Source of the DNA: Desulfuromonadales bacterium
GTDB lineage: Bacteria > Desulfobacterota > Desulfuromonadia > Geobacterales > Pseudopelobacteraceae
Assembly (NCBI GenBank): GCA_013377095.1
Contig: JACAAY010000042.1
Coordinates: 1-42,444, forward strand
DNA: 42,444 bases
Reading direction: 5' to 3'
In this document: positions 7,942-16,278 of the stretch, one piece after another
Numbering within the stretch: the stretch's first letter is position 1
Layout: each line of letters opens with the position of its first letter
Made by a program: the position numbers and the translations under genes
Notes under the pieces: model-generated
What the model saw: the letters and a program-made list of their open reading frames with translations, nothing else
The model's database searches: none
Told to the model about the DNA's origin: nothing

Positions 7942-9474
7942 ATGAAAGCTGCTCAATGTAGAAATCATAGTCCCGAACGCCTTGAAATGCTTCGGAATGT
8001 ACTGTCATCAGCGGGTTTTACCCCTGAGGGGGTCCTGAAAACCATTGGTGTCACTGATTCCGCTTCGATCAAGGAGAGCGATATTCTGCTCCTGATGCAT
8101 CGCACCCAGGGGGGGACTCCCCTGGAAACCCTGATCCGCCTCTTTCTGATGGAGATGCCGGTTGATAGTGCTCTTCTGTCAACAGCTATCGAGCCAATGG
8201 GGCTGGACGAATGGGAGGAGATGGGGTTGATTTCTGTCCATGGCGGTTCTGCCCAGGCGGAGATAAAACTCTTTCCCTATCAGGAACTGATGATAGCCTA
8301 TGATCTTCCCCGGAGATTACTGAGCGAAGACGGGTACGATTTTGTGATGGGGATTGGCGGAAGTTCCATCACCCTTGCCAATCTGACGGTACGCAGGGAG
8401 GCGGGACTCGCACTCGACCTTGGTACCGGATGCGGTTTTCAGGCTTTTCTTGCAGCGCGACATTGCGACCGCGTAATTGCAGTTGACCGAAATCCGCGCG
8501 CCGTGGCGCTGGCTGATTTCAATGCGCGGTTGAACTGCATTCAGACATTGGAATGTCGAGAGGGTGATCTCTTTGCACCTGTTGAGGGGATGACCTTTGA
8601 CCTGATCGTATCCAACCCGCCCTTCGTCATTTCTCCCGAGTCACGCTATATTTACCGGGACAGCCCCATGGCGGGCGATGATGTCTGCCGGAGGATAATC
8701 CGGGAAGCGCCGAAGTTTCTGAACGAAGGGGGCTTTTGCCAAATCCTCTGCAATTGGGCCGAACTTGCCGACCAGGATTGGCGGGAGCGTCTCAGGGGGT
8801 GGTTTGATGGATGCGGCTGCGATGTGTGGGTGATGCGGAACCAATCGCGTGATGTTGCCAACTATGCCGCCAACTGGATACGCCATACCGAGAAGCTTGA
8901 GACGGAACATATGGAAGAACGCTTCGCCGAGTGGCTCGCCTACTATGCGAAACAGCAGATTGTCAGGGTAAGCGGGGGCGTAATAAATATGCGTCGCCGC
9001 TCAGGTGGTAGTAACTGGTTCCATGTCGATGACGGGGTTGAGACGATGTTCGGGCCGGGTGGAGAGTATATACTGAAGGGGTTTGTTGCCCGTGATTTCC
9101 TTGAGGGGATAGGGGATAATGCGGCGCTGCTCATGACAGCATTTGTCCTCTCGCCGGATGTGCGCATTGTTCAGCAGTTGTCTCCATCTGAAGGAAAATG
9201 GGTGAGGGAGGTTTGCGAGCTCCATCTTTCACGGGGGCTTTCCCAGAAGGGAGAAATCGACCCTTATGTGGAGACACTCCTCATCGGATGCGACGGCACC
9301 AGGCCATTGGGATCCCTGATCAGGGAGATGGCCGAAACTGTCGGCGTCCCGGTTTCCGACATCGAATCTGCGGTGTGTGCCTTCGCGCGTGACTTCACTA
9401 TACGGGGATTTCTCCTTCCTCCCGCACAGGAGAAAGTCCAGAAAGTGACCGGGAGGAAGCGGATTGACTGCTAA
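7942..9474 (+). CDS. PrmC/HemK-like SAM-dependent methyltransferase with extra C-terminal domain
   Basis: A class I methyltransferase. I chose the ATG at 7942, preceded by AAAGGA at a good distance, rather than an in-frame ATG at 7903 that lies inside the previous gene. The SAM-binding motif LDLGTGCGFQAFLA is near residue 157, an acidic ribose contact follows (AVDRNPRAV), and the catalytic-type NPPF motif is near 218. NPPF/NPPY marks enzymes that methylate amide or exocyclic nitrogens, such as PrmC on release factors. The N-terminal ~130 residues and C-terminal ~170 residues (a winged-helix-like region) are not in PrmC, so the substrate probably differs. The end overlaps the start of kinase 2 by 11 bases, implying coupled translation with the signalling genes. 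Confidence 0.9.
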   Translation: MKAAQCRNHSPERLEMLRNVLSSAGFTPEGVLKTIGVTDSASIKESDILLLMHRTQGGTPLETLIRLFLMEMPVDSALLSTAIEPMGLDEWEEMGLISVHGGSAQAEIKLFPYQELMIAYDLPRRLLSEDGYDFVMGIGGSSITLANLTVRREAGLALDLGTGCGFQAFLAARHCDRVIAVDRNPRAVALADFNARLNCIQTLECREGDLFAPVEGMTFDLIVSNPPFVISPESRYIYRDSPMAGDDVCRRIIREAPKFLNEGGFCQILCNWAELADQDWRERLRGWFDGCGCDVWVMRNQSRDVANYAANWIRHTEKLETEHMEERFAEWLAYYAKQQIVRVSGGVINMRRRSGGSNWFHVDDGVETMFGPGGEYILKGFVARDFLEGIGDNAALLMTAFVLSPDVRIVQQLSPSEGKWVREVCELHLSRGLSQKGEIDPYVETLLIGCDGTRPLGSLIREMAETVGVPVSDIESAVCAFARDFTIRGFLLPPAQEKVQKVTGRKRIDC

Positions 9475-10936
9475 GTACGGACGATACGAGATAATCAGGG
9501 AGGTTGGGCGCGGATCAATGGGTGTGGTCTATCAGGCCCGTGATCCGCACATAGATCGTGTGCTGGCCGTAAAGGTTCTACGCCAGGACCGGATGACTTC
9601 CGATACGATTCTCAAACGATTCATGAAAGAAGCAATTATCATCGGCCGCCTTTCCCATCCGAACATTGTGACCATATACGACGTGGGTGAAGAGAATGGA
9701 AACGTCTATATTGCGATGGAATTTCTTGAAGGCAAGGCCCTTTCCGATATCATAAAACAGAAAACTCTGTCCGCTGCAGAGCTGGTGGAATTTGGCGTAC
9801 AGATAGCCGAGACACTGGATTATGCGCATAACAAGGGAATTATTCATCGTGATATAAAACCAAGCAATATTATCGTGCAACCGGGCGGAAGCATCAAGAT
9901 CACCGATTTTGGTATCGCCCGTATCGATGATGTCTCCGCAACGCTGCAGACCCAGGCCGGAGAGATCATGGGTACTCCGGCCTACATGTCGCCCGAGCAG
10001 GTCTTGGGGAAACCGGTTGACGGTCGCTCGGATATTTTTTCCCTTGGCGTTATTCTGTACGAGATGGGGACCGGTGGGAGGCCATTCGGCGGCGAAGCGA
10101 AGACACTTGCAACCATTTTCAACGACATTATCCAGACGATACCCACGGAGCCATCGGCCGCAACGACCCTGATCCCACCGGGACTCTCCGGCGTTATCAT
10201 GAAGGCGCTGCAGAAAGAGCCTGCTCAACGCTTCCAGACCGGAAAGGAATTTGCGGCTGCATTGAAAAAATGTCTTGGCGGTGAGGAACCGGTGGGTATG
10301 CCGGTTCGGCCGGTCAAGGCGGGAAAACGCCCCACCGGCCCCCTGTTTGCCGTGGTTGCGCTCTTGGTGTTACTGGGCACGGCAATAGGTTTCTGGGTCA
10401 CTCAGGGTAAGGACAAAGCGCTTCAAGCACCTCCCGCAATCCATGAGAAGGTTTTACCCACACCCATGGCGCCCACACCTGTTGCGCCCGCAGCAAAAAT
10501 AATCGCGCCGGCGCCGGAAATAAAAAAAATACCAGCCGAGGCGGTCCAACCGGTGGCAAAAACCGTTGAAGCGAAAAAAACCGAGGTGAAGCCGCTTGCC
10601 AGGGAACAAAAAACACCAGACCATACCCCCCGTATGGATCGGCCTCACGTGAAACCTGTTCGTGGAACAACCGTACCCGTTACAACAGAGCCTCGGCCAG
10701 CCGGAACAAAGCTTGCGGCGCTGAAAACATCTCTCAAGGTCAGAACGTCACCCCAGGGGGCAAGCGTGTATATCGATGGTGACTCCAAGGGCACGACACC
10801 GTTGACACTTTTGCTGTCCGTGGGAAAACACCATCTGCGTATTGTGCACTCCGGGTATCAGGACCTGGAGCGGGATATAACCGTGGATGAGATGATGGAA
10901 TATCCACTTTCATTCAACTTGAAGGCAACCGACTAG
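9464..10936 (+). CDS. Membrane Ser/Thr protein kinase with C-terminal PEGA domain (kinase 2)
   Basis: Same design as kinase 1, and very similar through the catalytic domain. It starts at TTG within the 3' end of the methyltransferase gene, with the strong site GGGAGGAAG just upstream. Glycine loop GRGSMGVVY at residues 15-23, Lys37, HRDIKPSN with Asp130, DFG about 148-150 and MGTPAYMSPEQ are intact. A membrane helix at about 290-313 is followed by a Pro/Ala/Lys linker about 110 residues long, shorter than in kinase 1. The PEGA domain occupies about 424-488 (VYIDGDSKGTTPLTLLL). The differing linker and PEGA sequences suggest that the kinases read different envelope cues while sharing targets; that is inference. 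Confidence 0.95.
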   Translation: MTAKYGRYEIIREVGRGSMGVVYQARDPHIDRVLAVKVLRQDRMTSDTILKRFMKEAIIIGRLSHPNIVTIYDVGEENGNVYIAMEFLEGKALSDIIKQKTLSAAELVEFGVQIAETLDYAHNKGIIHRDIKPSNIIVQPGGSIKITDFGIARIDDVSATLQTQAGEIMGTPAYMSPEQVLGKPVDGRSDIFSLGVILYEMGTGGRPFGGEAKTLATIFNDIIQTIPTEPSAATTLIPPGLSGVIMKALQKEPAQRFQTGKEFAAALKKCLGGEEPVGMPVRPVKAGKRPTGPLFAVVALLVLLGTAIGFWVTQGKDKALQAPPAIHEKVLPTPMAPTPVAPAAKIIAPAPEIKKIPAEAVQPVAKTVEAKKTEVKPLAREQKTPDHTPRMDRPHVKPVRGTTVPVTTEPRPAGTKLAALKTSLKVRTSPQGASVYIDGDSKGTTPLTLLLSVGKHHLRIVHSGYQDLERDITVDEMMEYPLSFNLKATD

Positions 10937-10967
10937 CTGGAAGGTTCAAAGAGGGAAATCCGTCCAT

Positions 10968-11702
10968 ATGCTAAAAATAAATTCTGCTGCTAAAACTGAC
11001 ATTGGGATGCGACGTTCCAACAATGAAGACGCCTTTCTCGCGCGACCCGAAATCGGTCTGTTTGCGGTTGCTGACGGGATGGGGGGCGCAGCGGCTGGAG
11101 AGGTAGCGAGCCGCATTTTCGTGGATACCACCCAAGAGATATTTGCCCAGGTTTCCCGCCAGCCTGAACAGGATCTGTATATTTTGATACAAGAGGCTTT
11201 CAGGTTGGGAAACGACCGGATGATCGGCCATGTCGCCTCGAATCCGCAGGATCGGGGGATGGGCTGTACTGCCGAGCTGATCGTGTTCTCCGGAGACACG
11301 TATATCGTTGGCCATGTGGGAGACAGCAGGACCTATCTTTACAGGGAAGGAAAACTGAGACAGATTACAAAAGACCATTCCCTCGTGCAGGGACAGGTTG
11401 ACCAGGGACTGATTACCCCTGAGGAGGCTAAACGGCATAATTTCAGGAACATTGTCCTCAGGGCAGTGGGAACCGATCCCACTGTTTCCCTGGATCTGAT
11501 CAAGGGAAAGTGTTTGCCGGGCGATATTTTTCTCCTCTGTTCCGACGGACTTACCGATCTGGTCGATGACAGCCTGATCCGGGTTATTCTTTCCTCAGCG
11601 CACGGGCTCCCGGACAAGGTCGAACGATTGGTAAACAGCGCCAATACGGCGGGGGGAAGTGATAACATCACCGTGGTTCTCTGCGAGATCTCCTCGATAT
11701 GA
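10968..11702 (+). CDS. PP2C-family Ser/Thr protein phosphatase
   Basis: A 244-residue cytoplasmic phosphatase of the PP2C/PPM (Stp/PppA-like) family. Conserved blocks in order: SDNNEDA-type start seen here as RRSNNEDAF near residue 15, ADGMGGAAAGEVAS near 36-49 with metal-binding Asp, GHVGDSRTYL near 110, LLCSDGLTDLV near 187 and GSDNITVVL near the C-terminus. Length is typical for stand-alone bacterial members. It has no signal peptide or membrane helix, so it can reach the cytoplasmic kinase domains and any substrate bound by the FHA domain. Its TGA overlaps the ATG of the protease gene (ATGA), so translation of the two is coupled. It is the obvious antagonist of the three kinases encoded around it. 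Confidence 0.95.
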   Translation: MLKINSAAKTDIGMRRSNNEDAFLARPEIGLFAVADGMGGAAAGEVASRIFVDTTQEIFAQVSRQPEQDLYILIQEAFRLGNDRMIGHVASNPQDRGMGCTAELIVFSGDTYIVGHVGDSRTYLYREGKLRQITKDHSLVQGQVDQGLITPEEAKRHNFRNIVLRAVGTDPTVSLDLIKGKCLPGDIFLLCSDGLTDLVDDSLIRVILSSAHGLPDKVERLVNSANTAGGSDNITVVLCEISSI

Positions 11703-12634
11703 AGGGAACCTTTTTTACACTCTTTTTGATTTTTATCCTTCCGTTGTGTTCTCTTGCCCAAAGCGAGACGCCGCCTTTATCAATTGGGGTTTATCCAATA
11801 CCCGCAACAGAAGTGAGAGAGCGTATAATCGACTGGTTCCACGGGGAAAATATCCGGGTTTCTCAGCAAATGACGGATCCGGGGGAATTTATTCTGGAGT
11901 GCAGCAGGGAAAAAGAGCGCTTTCTGGTCAGCATACGTCCTTACTCTCCTCTGGCATCTCTGGTCGAGTTTTCAGGTGTTTCCGCGGTGAGTCCGCTTGT
12001 CACGGGACTCAAAAAAACGTTGACGGAATATGTGCAAAGCCTTCATGGGGAAGGTCACGTCACGTCACTGAATATTCCTCATGCCGTACGAAAACAGGAA
12101 AAGAACATGTTCTGCCTTTCTGCAACTGTGGGTGGGGGGACCGTGGAATTTTCCGGATTTGCCATTGAACGTAACGGTCTTATCGTTTCAACTGCGCACG
12201 ACCTTGAGTCAATACATGACATTGTCGTACGTCTGGATAATGGCGAAGAAGTAGCCGGAGAGGTGGTCAAGCGGGATGCGCTGCGAGACCTCAGTCTCAT
12301 CAAGCTGTCGAAAAACCTTGCCGGAGCCGTTCCGGTCGGTAAGGGACGGCGAAAATTGAATCTGGGCGAAAAGGTCTTCGCGGTTGTCTGCCCGATCCAT
12401 AACCGTGAAAAGGTGCGGACAGGTGTCGTCGATGAGCCTCCTGCCAGGGTGAATGGACAACCGCTCTGGCAGGTGAACATGGATGTGACGCCGGGGGACA
12501 GCGGCGGACCGGTTTTTGATTCGGATGGCAGGTTGGTGGGGGTGGTGAAGGGGAGATTCCGAGGCGGCTGGTCGAGGGGGTTCCTGATCCCGGTTACGAC
12601 ACTCAGAGATTTTTTGGGATTGGGGGAGAGATGA
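11699..12634 (+). CDS. Exported trypsin-like serine protease
   Basis: A 311-residue protein with a signal peptide (residues 1-21, hydrophobic core followed by LAQS). Residues ~140-305 form a chymotrypsin-fold protease domain with a complete triad: His167 in STAHDL, Asp197 in LRDLSLIKL and Ser268 in GDSGGPVF. There is no C-terminal PDZ domain, unlike HtrA/DegP, and the 110-residue N-terminal region is unfamiliar. It should act in the periplasm, where it could trim the extracytoplasmic PEGA domains or the lipoproteins of this locus; that is speculation. The gene overlaps both neighbours by four bases (ATGA at each end), linking it to the phosphatase and kinase 3. Confidence 0.9.
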   Translation: MKGTFFTLFLIFILPLCSLAQSETPPLSIGVYPIPATEVRERIIDWFHGENIRVSQQMTDPGEFILECSREKERFLVSIRPYSPLASLVEFSGVSAVSPLVTGLKKTLTEYVQSLHGEGHVTSLNIPHAVRKQEKNMFCLSATVGGGTVEFSGFAIERNGLIVSTAHDLESIHDIVVRLDNGEEVAGEVVKRDALRDLSLIKLSKNLAGAVPVGKGRRKLNLGEKVFAVVCPIHNREKVRTGVVDEPPARVNGQPLWQVNMDVTPGDSGGPVFDSDGRLVGVVKGRFRGGWSRGFLIPVTTLRDFLGLGER

Positions 12635-13824
12635 ACATAGGACGTTACCGGATAGTGAAGGAGATCGGCAGGGGGTCCATGGGGGTGGTGTACCAGGCGG
12701 AAGACCCAAACCTCGATCTCGTGGTGGCGCTCAAGGTACTGAGGCAGGACCGGCTGTCCAGTGACCCCTTTGTTCGCAGATTCCTGTCAGAGGCCAAGGC
12801 GCTGGGCCGCCTTGACCACCCCAATATCGTCCGCGTCTTCAACGTTGATCAGGATGGTGATACGGTTTATATCACCATGGAATACATTGAGGGGGAGTCG
12901 CTCGTCACCCTCATGAAAAAGGAACCCTTCCTGCCTGAGGCCATAGCCGAATTCGGTGCGACAGTCGCGGAGGCCCTTGACAGCGCCCATCGGAAAGGTA
13001 TTGTCCACAGGGATGTCAAGCCGAGCAATATCCTCTTCAAGTCCGACGGCAGACTCAAGATAACCGATTTTGGTATCGCCCACATTGAAGACTCATCCAT
13101 GGCGGAGCAGACCCAGGCCGGCGAGATTCTGGGCACACCGGCGTACATGTCTCCCGAACAGGTGTTGAGCCGTCCGGTGGATGGACGTTCCGATCTCTTT
13201 TCTCTGGGTATCATTCTCTATGAACTTGCCACCGGCAAACGCCCCTTTGGTGGCGAGGGGATCAACGCCATATTTTCCTCGATCACCGGGGAGGAACCGT
13301 CTGACATTCGGTCAATAAACCCGCAGGTGCCCAAGGCGCTCTGCGATGTGATCATGAGATGTCTCAGGAAAGATCCGGAGAAACGGTTTGCAAGCGGCAG
13401 TGAATTGGCAACATCCCTGCGGGCTTCAGTCAGGGAAACTGTGTCCCAGTCCCAGGTTGCGGAGAATAAGGGCGGGAAGGAAACCCGCAGGTCATTTGTT
13501 CCCGCTCTGGTGATTGCGGTGGCAATCTGCGCTGCGGGCGTTGCCTTCTATATGTTTAACAGTAGCGCCTCGGCGCCAAAGTCAACCATTGAGACAGTGG
13601 CGAGCTATGCCACATTGAATGTGGAGAGCACACCGGCAGGCGCGCAGGTTTTTGTGGATGGAACCCTGAAAGGGACGGCGCCTGCCGATATCAGGCTGAC
13701 CACGGGAAAACATGAGGTGCGGCTGAGCATGCCGAACTATTACGAATGGGAGGCGCAGGTGGAAATGAAGGATAACGCGCCCACACCACTTGTTGTCAAA
13801 CTGTTGCCCATGAATGCGAACTAA
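12631..13824 (+). CDS. Membrane Ser/Thr protein kinase with short linker and PEGA domain (kinase 3)
   Basis: Third kinase of the set, 397 residues. Glycine loop GRGSMGVVY at 13-21, Lys35, HRDVKPSN with Asp128, a DFG motif and LGTPAYMSPEQ are all present, so it should be active. A membrane helix lies at about 289-309, followed by only about 18 residues before the PEGA domain at about 328-395 (QVFVDGTLKGTAPADIRL). The linker is thus far shorter than the 165 and 110 residues in kinases 1 and 2, so this PEGA domain sits close to the membrane while the others can reach further out. The ATG overlaps the protease stop codon. The next gene starts 11 bases downstream. Confidence 0.95.
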   Translation: MNIGRYRIVKEIGRGSMGVVYQAEDPNLDLVVALKVLRQDRLSSDPFVRRFLSEAKALGRLDHPNIVRVFNVDQDGDTVYITMEYIEGESLVTLMKKEPFLPEAIAEFGATVAEALDSAHRKGIVHRDVKPSNILFKSDGRLKITDFGIAHIEDSSMAEQTQAGEILGTPAYMSPEQVLSRPVDGRSDLFSLGIILYELATGKRPFGGEGINAIFSSITGEEPSDIRSINPQVPKALCDVIMRCLRKDPEKRFASGSELATSLRASVRETVSQSQVAENKGGKETRRSFVPALVIAVAICAAGVAFYMFNSSASAPKSTIETVASYATLNVESTPAGAQVFVDGTLKGTAPADIRLTTGKHEVRLSMPNYYEWEAQVEMKDNAPTPLVVKLLPMNAN

Positions 13825-13835
13825 AGGAGGTTTTT

Positions 13836-15779
13836 ATGAGGGATACTTTCAGAAGATGTTGTTTGGTGATGGTTCTGGCACTGTTTCTGTCGAGTGCCGC
13901 AACAGTGCATGCCCAGTTGACGTCCGGTCAGGCGGCGCCGGTATTTGCCCTTAAGGACATAAACGGCAAGCTATTCGATCTGGCTGGTGTCAAGCAGCAA
14001 CCCCTAACGATTCTCTATTTCTTCGATATCACATCCCGCCCCAGTCAGGAAGGGCTCTTTAGCCTCAACCAGCTGGCAAAACAGCATAGGGGGGAACTGG
14101 TTGTCTGGGCGGTCACCCCGTCTTCAAAGGAAAAAGTTGCCCAGTTTGCATCAAGCGCGGGTTTGGTCTTCCCGATCCTCCCCTCCGCAGCGCAGGCAAC
14201 CGGTCTCTACCACGCGCAAAAGGTCCTTCCGACCGTCTGCATAATCGGTCCCGGCCTCAGAATCCTCGATTATTTCCAGGGAGGGGGCAAGGCGACCGAG
14301 GCGATGCTTGTCAGATTGGCGGAACGGGAACTGCAGGGCAGAAGGACAAGGCTCGCAAAAGCGATCGGCACGGAGGTGGTGAAGAAAAATCCCCGCAGCC
14401 TGAAAGCCAAGGCGGTGTTGGGGTATGCTGCTTTGAGGGATGCGGATACCCGAAAGGCCGAGGAGGTCTTCAGGGATATTTCAAAACATGATGCTGAAGG
14501 CGAGGTGCTGGGAAAAGAGGGGTTGGCGGCGGTCTACAAAAAACAGAACCAGACCGGGAAAGCCCTGCAGATGGTGCGCGATGTTGAGAAAATGGCGCCC
14601 GAGCGCTCCTACGTTCATGTGATCAAGGGCGATATTCTCTACGCACAGAACAAGAAAGCGGAAGCGGAGTCGGCATATCGCATGGCCGTTGACAAAAAGA
14701 TTGCCGAGCCGTATCAGGATGCCGTCCGTTACAATCAGTTGGGCCGCTTCTACGCAAAGTCAAACAAACACAAGGAAGCTCAAAAACTGTACGAAAAAGC
14801 TGTTTCAATTGACCCCTATTATGTTGAAGGAACAACCAACAAGGGGCTCAGTTACGAAAAGGAAGGGAAGTGGGATCAGGCGCTCAAGGCCTATCAACAG
14901 GCCCTGGTGGTGGACAAGAATGATCTGTATGCAGGTATTCTGGCCAAAAGGGCGCAGGAGATGCTTGCCCTTCAGAAGGATACGGAACGAAAGAAGAGAA
15001 TGGACCTGCTGATCAAGGACCTGGTGGCACGTTTCAAGAGCCAGAAGGATGATAAACCTGCCGTGGATAACTGGACATCTCGCCCCATGATTCTCACGTT
15101 TGTCGATTTCGAGGAAAAGGGTGGTCTTTCGGAACGGGAAGGGTTTTCCACAATTATAACATCGGAGCTTACCTCTGACCTCAATTCCTCAGGAAGGGTT
15201 AAGGTGGTTGAGCGTCTGCTCATGGAGAGGCTTCTGGAGGAGTTGAACCTGGGGAGTTCCGAACTCGCCAATCCGGAGACCTCACTGAAGCTAGGCAAGG
15301 TACTTGCGGCAAAGCTGATCGGGACCGGATCGCTCTACCAGCTTCCCCAGGAAACCGTTTTTTCCTTCAGGTTGATCGATACGGAGAGTTCCGAGATTCC
15401 GCTGCTCACCACAAAACAGTTGGGTCCCAACGTGTCTCTTGACAAGGAGCTGTACTCACTCAATCGGGAGATACTGAAAACGGTGATAGCGAAATACCCC
15501 CTGCGCGGTTTTCTGGTAAAGGTGACAGGAGACGGCGCCATGATCAATCTTGGATCGCGGCAGGGCGTGGTCAGCGGGACCCGCTTTGATGTGGTGGAAG
15601 AGGGCGAGACGATGGAATACAAGGGAAAAACCCTCCGTTCATCGCCGAAGACCATCGGTCAGGTGGAGGTTGTGCGGGTTGATCTTGACCTTGCCCATGT
15701 GAAGTTCATTCAGCAGCAGCGGCCGCTCAAGGCGGACGACAAAATACAGGAACGGGTGCATGAGACAGCCACGCTCTAG
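13836..15779 (+). CDS. Exported redoxin-like/TPR/CsgG-like fusion protein lacking redox cysteines
   Basis: A 647-residue exported protein with a textbook ribosome-binding site (AAAGGAGG). After a signal peptide (cleavage near VHAQ, residue 27) comes a thioredoxin-fold AhpC/TlpA-like domain (about 30-165): PVFALKDINGK, then FFDITSRPSQEG where TlpA proteins carry CxxC, and the cis-Pro loop LPTVCII. The redox cysteines are gone, so it is probably a binding domain. TPR repeats fill about 180-370. A CsgG/FlgO-like domain follows at about 410-530 (VVERLLMERLLEELNLGSSEL), then a C-terminal beta domain. It probably works in the periplasm or at the outer membrane as a scaffold. It is encoded right after kinase 3 and overlaps the next lipoprotein gene by 20 bases. 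Confidence 0.88.
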   Translation: MRDTFRRCCLVMVLALFLSSAATVHAQLTSGQAAPVFALKDINGKLFDLAGVKQQPLTILYFFDITSRPSQEGLFSLNQLAKQHRGELVVWAVTPSSKEKVAQFASSAGLVFPILPSAAQATGLYHAQKVLPTVCIIGPGLRILDYFQGGGKATEAMLVRLAERELQGRRTRLAKAIGTEVVKKNPRSLKAKAVLGYAALRDADTRKAEEVFRDISKHDAEGEVLGKEGLAAVYKKQNQTGKALQMVRDVEKMAPERSYVHVIKGDILYAQNKKAEAESAYRMAVDKKIAEPYQDAVRYNQLGRFYAKSNKHKEAQKLYEKAVSIDPYYVEGTTNKGLSYEKEGKWDQALKAYQQALVVDKNDLYAGILAKRAQEMLALQKDTERKKRMDLLIKDLVARFKSQKDDKPAVDNWTSRPMILTFVDFEEKGGLSEREGFSTIITSELTSDLNSSGRVKVVERLLMERLLEELNLGSSELANPETSLKLGKVLAAKLIGTGSLYQLPQETVFSFRLIDTESSEIPLLTTKQLGPNVSLDKELYSLNREILKTVIAKYPLRGFLVKVTGDGAMINLGSRQGVVSGTRFDVVEEGETMEYKGKTLRSSPKTIGQVEVVRVDLDLAHVKFIQQQRPLKADDKIQERVHETATL

Positions 15780-16278
15780 GGGACCTGGCGTTACGCGCTG
15801 GGTGGGGCTTTTAATCGGTATTCCGATGATGCTCCTCTTTTTTTCATCGTGCGCCACCGTCCCGATCCGGGATGAACCTGGCAGAGGCTTGGCAGTATGG
15901 GACCTGGAAGATCTGAGTCCGGGGGGCTCCCGTTTGGACATCGGCGAGCTTCTGTCGGCGCGGGTCGTCGTGGCTTTGAAGAGGAGAGGGGACTATACCC
16001 TGGTGGAGAGGACGCGGCTGGTCCGCGTCCTCGAAGAGCTGCGCATCGGTTCATCTTCACTGGTGGATGAACAGACTCGTCTTAGGGTCGGCAAACTGGC
16101 TGGGGCGCGTTTCATGGTGTTTGGCGGCTACATGGTCATCGGCGGCAAAATGCGGCTGGATCTCAGGTTGGTGGAGGTCGAGACGGGAAAGGTGCGTAAA
16201 GCTGTCCAGAAAACCGCCGTATCCAATGATATGTCCGGATGGATGGATGCGGCGGAAAAGGCCGCCGCGGAACTCTAA
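15760..16278 (+). CDS. CsgG/FlgO-like lipoprotein
   Basis: A 172-residue lipoprotein: hydrophobic segment at about 14-30 ending in the lipobox FFSSC. The mature part is a single compact CsgG/FlgO-like domain: GLAVWDLEDLSPGG near 43, LVERTRLVRVLEELRIGSSS near 80-99, then GKLAGARFMVFGGY and DLRLVEVETGKV. Family members such as CsgG and FlgO are outer-membrane-associated lipoproteins. This one is near FlgO in size and lacks the length of the CsgG pore protein. It starts inside the preceding gene, whose CsgG-like domain is similar, so the pair may form a hetero-oligomer (inference). It ends the plus-strand run and its 3' end overlaps the convergent beta-barrel gene by four bases. Confidence 0.85.
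   Translation: MRQPRSRGPGVTRWVGLLIGIPMMLLFFSSCATVPIRDEPGRGLAVWDLEDLSPGGSRLDIGELLSARVVVALKRRGDYTLVERTRLVRVLEELRIGSSSLVDEQTRLRVGKLAGARFMVFGGYMVIGGKMRLDLRLVEVETGKVRKAVQKTAVSNDMSGWMDAAEKAAAEL

Noticed and set aside
1..16278. Type VI secretion cluster
   Set aside because: Kinase, phosphatase and FHA genes suggested it, but no sheath, tube, spike, ATPase or baseplate gene is present in the window.
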